From Zygnema circumcarinatum (lineage: Eukaryota; Streptophyta; Zygnematophyceae; Zygnematales; Zygnemataceae): 64,000 nt of DNA. How positions within the stretch are numbered: the stretch's first letter is position 1; every line of letters begins with the position of its first letter. The notes below the pieces were generated by a model. The model searched no databases. It was not told the origin of the DNA and saw nothing but the letters and a program-made list of their open reading frames with translations. This document shows positions 57,515-64,000 of the stretch, in pieces. Where the stretch lies: positions 3,560,086 to 3,624,085 of the forward strand of contig CM074805.1 of the NCBI GenBank assembly GCA_037447605.1, written 5' to 3'. Both the position numbers and the translations under genes were made by a program.

Positions 57515-60500
57515 ATGAATCGTGTTTTGGAATTGGTTACTCAGGCCATGAAGCAGCAGAAGAGTGAAACTCTCATGAAGCAGGACCTGAGGGACTTGTG
57601 CGAACGAGTGGATGAAGCAGTCTGCAGCAGCCCTAAGTTTGTTGAGGTAAGCCAAACGTGCATAATTGGTGGATTTCTGCTTTTGCGACACGTAACGGAG
57701 TGAGGACCTCAACCATTTATCAATTTACTTAAAAAAAATTGATTTAAGTACATTCAATGGCATTGCGCTCTGTACAGGCCAGCCGCTTAGTGCTTGTCAA
57801 AGCATTCCCTATAAACTATAGCCTAAATGCGTCCCAAAGGAGAATTAGCACCTTCATTTTTATGATTCAGGATGAACGCGACTAAAGAAAATTGATCATA
57901 CTCATTGTGACCGCGACCTTTTATTCAAATAGACACAGCTGCACGAACAAACTGAGGCAATTTTACAATTTTTACGATAGAGGTCGTATGTGTTCCTCGT
58001 TTTTCCTTAGTCACTGCACTTGTCCTTGATGCAATCCTGGAGCAACGAGCTTCTCCTTTTGTAAAGGGCAGTTCCACTTCAGTTATAGGCTACAACTAGT
58101 GCATGTTCCGATAACAAGGATTTCATATAATTTTTTATCGGCATTGTGACGGCTAATACTAGGGACCTTATGCTGTACTCTAGAAAGTCATGACCAATTT
58201 ACTGAGACGGGCGTATTGAGTGCTTGCCCCCAGTTTGTGGCGGAGTTGATGGATCCTTGTGGTCCGAACGCGAAGGATTCTGAAAAGGCGAATGAACACC
58301 GCTTAGTTGGGAATGAAAACTTCAAGTCGTCAATGTTTGACAAAGCTATTGAAAGCTACACCAAGGTGATGAAATTTATTCTTTTATTCTCATGTCCTTC
58401 TTATCCGCAAGGTTTTTACCCTCGTCGCTTTCCCATTTCTGTTGGCTAAAGCCATCAGAATTGCTTGCCACTCCCCTTTTCTTTTCTCCCCCGCTCCCTC
58501 CCTTTCCCTCCCTCTCTCCTTCTCCTTCTTCCTCTCCCTCTGTCTCCCCCCCTCCCTCCGCGTCCACAGCAGAACGACGGTTGCAGTTTTTCTCCCAGTT
58601 CCTCGATACATTTCCTGTTGCGTGTCGACTCGTGTTTTTTGCCTACGTAGGCTTTTGCCATGTTGTTTAGCAGTTTCGTAGAAGATAGGCTGTGCAGCCA
58701 TGATGACGATCCGGATAATCCCAGCTCGCTTTGAGCTACTTGGTAGCGTTGAAGAAAGTTTTCCGTTCCTATCTCACGTAATAAGCTGAATGGCTGCTGC
58801 TAGACGCCTTTCGAGAGTGAATTTATAAATTCTAGGAGTTTAAATAGGGCTCTCTTAAGCATGGGGTTATTTCTGTGTGGAATATGAATTTGCACGAATT
58901 CTGACGGCTGGTACTCAGAGCTTCGGCATGATGCACTGTTGTTGCTGTACGCAATTCTGAAGCTGGTGCCAATGTTTGATGCAGCATCATTCATCTCCGT
59001 GCACGGAGCTCCCGAGAGTGGTTAAGGTCTTTCCGAGCCCACCATCCTTGGCTGAATAATCAGGAGTGGATGCAGGCATTGCAATATTTGCCAGGCGATT
59101 GTTCCAAGCACTCTGCAGATGCTGCAAGGATATACGCAAATCGAGCAGCGTGCCTTATGGTAAGTCTCAAAGAGTCAAAAATCATAAGGGGCGTTCCAAT
59201 ACAGTTTAATCAAACAAGTTCATTTTAGCAACTTAATTGAAGGAGTTGAAGTCCGGAGCTTTATTTCTGAATGGTGTTCTAGTTTTTACATAGCTGTGTT
59301 GAGCACTAAGGTAGCATGACGTTTACACTGAAAGTGCCAAAATGTACAATTGATGAGGTGAGGCATCGAGGTTGGATGATGTAAAGCCTTTTCCCTTATT
59401 TGCCGGTCAGTGAACATCTGCACTAATCGTTTCTTTAGAACTCAAAAATTTCTTATAGTGTTATATCTCCGGTGTGAATGGTGGGGAGTGCAGAAAGCTG
59501 GTGAGATAGAAGCTGCTGTTCTGGATTGTACACGTGCAATAAGTCACGATGAAAAATATTCGAAGGTACCTTTGCCGAAGCTCGCACTGTTGAACTACTA
59601 GCCTTCATTGCTCATGTAAATGCAGTGTTATTTTTTTCAAGTAAGATAGGGATGAGAAATGGATCACGGACCCTTTCGCACGCAAATTGAGGGTACGGGT
59701 CCACATCTGGATATTTTCAAACAAATCTGCAAAAAATGCAGCAATTTTAGTCAAATTAGAAAAAAATTGCCTTCTTAAGAAGAATTCTGTACGAGGAACA
59801 GTTTGACAGGTGAATTTGTTAGGAAATTGTGGGACTAGAATTCTGTTGTCAATGATGCGGGCCTTCAATCGATCTGCTGGGCGTTATAGTCTATGGGTTT
59901 CTTTTAAGTGCTCAAAGGTTTGCCAAGCTTTTGGAATTTCTTTTTTTGCGAAGCACTTCATGTAATGTTTGTGCAGGCCTGGTTTCGCAGAGGATCTGCT
60001 TTGGCAACTGATGGCCGATGGGAAGCTGCGAAGTCTGATCTTGAGACTGCGCTTCAACTTGAGGCGCTGGCATTATCAGCTCCTGGAGTGAAGCAGGTGA
60101 CGTTAGAGCTGGCAAAAGTGAAGGCTGCAATTGGCGAAACATCTTCATGTTCGACAGTCATTGCAGAGCAATGTGACAGCAATCAGACTGAAGCCGACCG
60201 AATGGGAGATACAAGAAAAGGGCCCGTCAGTGTGAATAGCCCTTTATCGGGGGGAACCCCTGAACAGTCTGCACGTGAAGATGAGGGACAACTTGGTGAT
60301 GGGCAGGAGGGTGTGACGATGTTGTGGACGGCGGAACGAGGCAGAGGACTGGGTGCAACCAAGGGTTTGTATGCTGGCGAGTTGTTCCTTTCTGAAGCAC
60401 CATATGCTGCGGTGAGTCCTCCGTTCACTTGAAGTTTAAGACTAGCAAAGTACATCCCATTTTTCGAATACCTTAGAAGGATGACGATAACAATTTCCGG

Positions 60501-63500
60501 ATAACAATTCTGACAAGGGTCAAAGAATTCAATGGCTAAGCCTTCCTCGAAGACTGTGAAAGATTGGACCTTCAATGCCGTGTAGGTCACATGGTTGAAT
60601 GGTTAAACGTTAGGTGTCTGCCTCTTTTTCTGGGCATCTAATTAAAAACACTTACTACTGAGCGTTTACAATTCACTGACGGTGGGCATGGTGTATGATA
60701 GAAAATGCAGTACTTTTTTGCTGAAAGACACAAGAAAGGCCGTTGCTTGAGAGTGTTGCCTCTAAGCCAAATTAGGTCAATCATTGTTTCCATCTGTTTA
60801 TTTGACCTCGTGCACATTGTTACTTTTCACTCGACGTTATGGATGAGTCACAAAGGGATTGTCTCTGTCCCTTATCCTGTCCCTTGCTGGTTGGTCCCTC
60901 CAGGTTTTGCGCAAGAATCTGCGACGCTGCAGATGCCATTTTTGTTTCCAGTGCTTGCCACCAAATCCTATTCCATGCCGTGGATGCTACCTTCCTCTCT
61001 ACTGCAATGAAGCTTGCCGAAAGTCGGCATGGGTGGGTAACAGAAGGCCCTTGTCCGACGGTTCAAAGAGATTCAAGGAAGTGGATAAATGTGAAAAGGG
61101 AGAAATTGACGAATGCATCCAAGACAAAGCCAGCAAAGCAGGAATTGTAGAAGACTACAGAAGAAGAGTTGATTCGAAGCAGGATGTAGCATCGGTCGAT
61201 CGAGATTTCTCCGGGCAAGTTGAAATACTGGAAATGAGGACGGGAAAAACCTGGGGAGAGCATAGGCACGAGTGCGGAGGCACGAGTTGGGCATTTGTAC
61301 TTCCTGAAAAAGCAGCAGTTGCTGCTAGAATGTTTGTTCGGCAGACATGTGAGGAGAGCTTTGAAAAGATTGAAGAAGCTGAGGAAAGGCAGGAAGAAAC
61401 AGGTTCGAGGGATATCCCAAGTGGAAACACGAGGAGAGCTTTTGGAGTCGATTGTGAGCGACGTACGAGTGAAAATTCGGACCGTTTAGCTCAGTCCTTA
61501 AAACGGGAGGAAGCAAGGCTTGAGTCCTGTGGCAGGGAAATTGGTGACGGGTCATTTTGGCAGAAACAGAGTCTCTGGAAAAAGGTGAGAAAGCATTTCG
61601 AAACTGGTAACTTACCTTCTTGCTGTCTGCTAAGTCAAGAAGTAGAGTTAGTACTTGTGCATTTCCACTTTTTCCTGAAAGATTCAGCAGCTTTGTGCAT
61701 ATTGTTCATGCTCCTGGAAGGAACTTTTCTTTACCTTAATTGTGAATCTTCAGAATTCTCAATCCGTTCAGTTTATCAGGCATTAAAAAGAAACAGGTGT
61801 GATTGGTACAGGTGCAATCCCTTCAGGACCATATGGAGCTTATCCCCGATGCTGAGATGTTGGACCTTATGGCATTGTCTTTGGTGGTCTCCTACTGTGT
61901 ACGGCACAGTCTCTGTCGCATAGTGGAGTCGCTTGAGCCGAAAGCAGTTGCAGTAGAATATGTTGGAAGAGAGTTTGCTGCTAGAAGGGATGCAGCGGAT
62001 TATGACTGCTATGCAATGAAGGAGATGTATCGAAGGGCCTGCAGCAAGACTACAGCGTGGAAATTGTTTCGGACTTTCGGTGTCTTGCGTGTCAACTCCA
62101 TGGCAGTCAAAGGTTTCCCGTTTGGGAAGGGGCTGGAGGGCTCGACTTTCTTCACTGGGGCTGAAGGCCAACAGAGACGAAAGACTTATTCTTCTGCTGT
62201 GGAATCGTTTAATGAGGTATGGATACAGCGATGATTCACCATGCTGGAAGAACAATGCTCGTCTCAGAAAATCTATTAACCGTGAGCGAAGCAGAATGAC
62301 ACGTGTGGCGATTATTGACAGAGATTAATGTATCCATTATGTGACTGACTTTACAAAGGCGAAGGAAAAAATTGTTGTATACTCTTTGAAGTTCACCCAT
62401 CAGCGTTGTCCTGCTATCTATGTACTTGTGACCAGGAGAGGCGATATTATGCTTGCTTATTAAGAGTACACTGTGCTGTATCTTAAAAGCCTGTCTGACT
62501 GCATAGCGATTAGCTCCCCTCACCATCATCATCTCAGACAATGGAAGTTAACTGGCATGATTTTCTCTACTTTTGCAGGAGGAATTAGGAACGGCTGTGT
62601 ATCCGACAGCCAGTTTGTTGAACCATTCATGCGATCCCAATGCCTTCATCACTTTCAATGGTCGAATTCTGAATGCCCGGGCAGTGCAAACAGTCGCAGG
62701 TGGTGTTCCTTTGGAAATCAGCTACGGACCTCAGGTATGCATCTTGTCGTCTTTTTGTTTTGGAGGAATTTGGAGAATGCTGTGATTGATATTAAAGCTT
62801 TTGTTTGACCCTCCCTGTTTTTCTCACTGAGACTAAAGACTCCATATGGATGAGTGGTGCTGATTGTTTTCTTTTGAGGCGGCTAACCATGATATGGGAG
62901 AAGATATCACTAGCTGACTTTTCAGTCTACAATATATAGCACAACCTCTTAGGTACAAACAGTGTCACTTGTGCCATGGACGGGGAACTTTTGCTTCTCG
63001 TAATAATCAACTTCCGTGTTCATCGCCCATTCGTTACCCGTTCTGCACTCTTCTGCGAGCCATGACTTGTCGCATTTCTTGATGACTGACTGATCCGGAA
63101 CGCCTAACTGACTGTTTTGGTCCTCCTATCGGGTTACTTTTTCCCCTCCAAACACGTGGCAGTCTGGCAGGTCTTTGACACACAGCTGTCCTTTAACAAC
63201 CTATGCCCATTCAGAATGTTATTCTTAGCATACTACGGCGCAGGGATCTGTGGGATGTGCTGGTGTTGAGTTGTTGAAGTTGAAAGTAACAAAACGCCAA
63301 CTTTGATTGCCATGCAGAAAGGAGAGGCCACTGTAGCTGAGCGTCGTAAGCAACTGGCAGAGCAGTGGGGCTTCGTTTGTTCTTGTTCAGCCTGTACCAA
63401 TAATGACGTATTAGATTTGACCCTGTGGGGTTATCGATGTCAGACTCCTGGCTGCTTCGGCGTAGTTCCTGGACCAAATACATTGGAGGATGATCTTGAG

Positions 63501-64000
63501 TACTCTGTTTGCAGAACTGAAGGAGGTGAGGGAGATCCCATGCCCATTATGGCTTTGTAGCAGTTGCGGAATCTGTGTATAGTAGGTAACGGTGCAAGAA
63601 TTAGAAGGGCGTAGCGATGAAACGGAGCTTGGGACTGGTTGGCCGAAGGTCAGTAATGAATGCCCTACTGTACTACATCTTTAGCTTCGAAACTGAGATT
63701 AGACCATTTGGGGATGCAGGACTCCAACAGCATGATGTTACGAGGTATACGAAAAAGAAAGCCAAGGTAGGAACATGTTGCACTTGTGGAACGGACGCTG
63801 ACATTCACCGGCTGCAAACCTTGGAACAAGCAGAGATTCACCAGTTGACGAGGTGAGCCTATCTTCTCTAGTGATGCTTGATTGCTGTTGCATGAGCTAT
63901 GAATTTGGAAGCTGATGGAATTACAGATTGGTGTCATTCTCACGTGCCAAAAGAGATAACGAAAACGATCTTCTTGCATACCTACTGTATTGCCTTTTAT
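57515..64000 (+). CDS. TPR-MYND-SET protein (SMYD4-like, plant TPR/SET family), 3' end cut by the window
   Basis: These proteins join TPR repeats to a SET domain interrupted by a MYND zinc finger and are putative lysine methyltransferases. Ten exons are seen: 57515-57646, 58234-58365, 59076-59159, 59494-59565, 59977-60411, 60904-61584, 61812-62216, 62579-62734, 63318-63525 and 63720-63852, all in phase; more lie beyond the edge. TPR motifs are visible in exons 2-5 (EHRLVGNENFKSSMFDKAIE, ARIYANRAACLM, AWFRRGSALATDGRWEAAKS). The SET start is GRGLGATKGLYAGELFLSEA. MYND pairs CHFC, CRGC and CNEAC follow in exon 6. The catalytic SET core is ASLLNHSCDPNAFITFNGR and GGVPLEISYGPQ, then post-SET cysteines CSCSAC. 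The final HxxxC of MYND (HRHEC) is separated from CNEAC by about 80 residues, which is unusual. The overall layout resembles Arabidopsis At1g33400. Confidence 0.88.

Noticed and set aside
1-64000. CRISPR arrays, rRNA genes, tRNA genes and viral or retroelement open reading frames
   Set aside because: None was recognised by eye. A tRNA covariance scan and a transposon library search were not possible here, so small RNA genes could have been missed.

Overview
The window is nuclear DNA from a green-lineage eukaryote, most likely a streptophyte (land plant or close algal relative). It carries split genes with GT-AG introns of about 80-1000 bp, plant-type telomere-like motifs built on TTTAGGG, a photosystem II PsbR gene, a plant/fungal-type BOR borate transporter and a plastid fibrillin. 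The species cannot be named from the sequence. A 10-N assembly gap lies at 41491-41500.

Layout. Positions 205-8940 (+) hold a complete 21-exon VPS51 (GARP/EARP tethering subunit). A quiet stretch with a direct repeat pair follows. Positions 10440-16231 (-) hold a complete 13-exon BOR borate exporter. Next come two MYB/SANT coiled-coil genes on the minus strand: a 1551-residue single-exon protein ending in an RS-rich tail (17438-22093) and a 393-residue two-repeat MYB protein (24930-26111). Between them is a short transposon-like element beside a telomere-like block. Positions 27105-31990 (+) hold a solanesyl-type polyprenyl diphosphate synthase whose first two recognisable exons are present twice. 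RPS19 (33025-36079, -) and an erlin-type SPFH protein (36479-40729, +) are divergent, about 400 bp apart. After the gap there is an unrecognised multi-pass membrane protein (41912-45347/45473, -), CutA (46567-48757, -), fibrillin 5 (50054-52721, -), a Mia40-like CHCH protein (53189-54168, +), PsbR (55487-56449, -) and a TPR-MYND-SET protein (57515 to beyond the right edge, +).

For VPS51, BOR, RPS19, ERLIN, CutA, FBN5, Mia40, PsbR and the unrecognised membrane protein I built exon chains by hand. In each, exon phases add up to an open frame, and for the known families the predicted length is near that of the family (for example VPS51 785 aa, BOR 715 aa, RPS19 146 aa). The polyprenyl synthase lacks a resolved 5' end, and the TPR-MYND-SET gene runs off the window.

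Functional links are loose, as usual for a plant chromosome. One is notable: fibrillin 5 is known in Arabidopsis to bind solanesyl diphosphate synthases during plastoquinone-9 synthesis, and both partners lie here about 18 kb apart. The strongest candidates for something new are the duplicated exon pair in the synthase, the giant SANT/coiled-coil/RS protein with nested protein repeats, the stop-free exitron-like insert that splits the MYND finger, the MITE-like element, and the unrecognised membrane protein.
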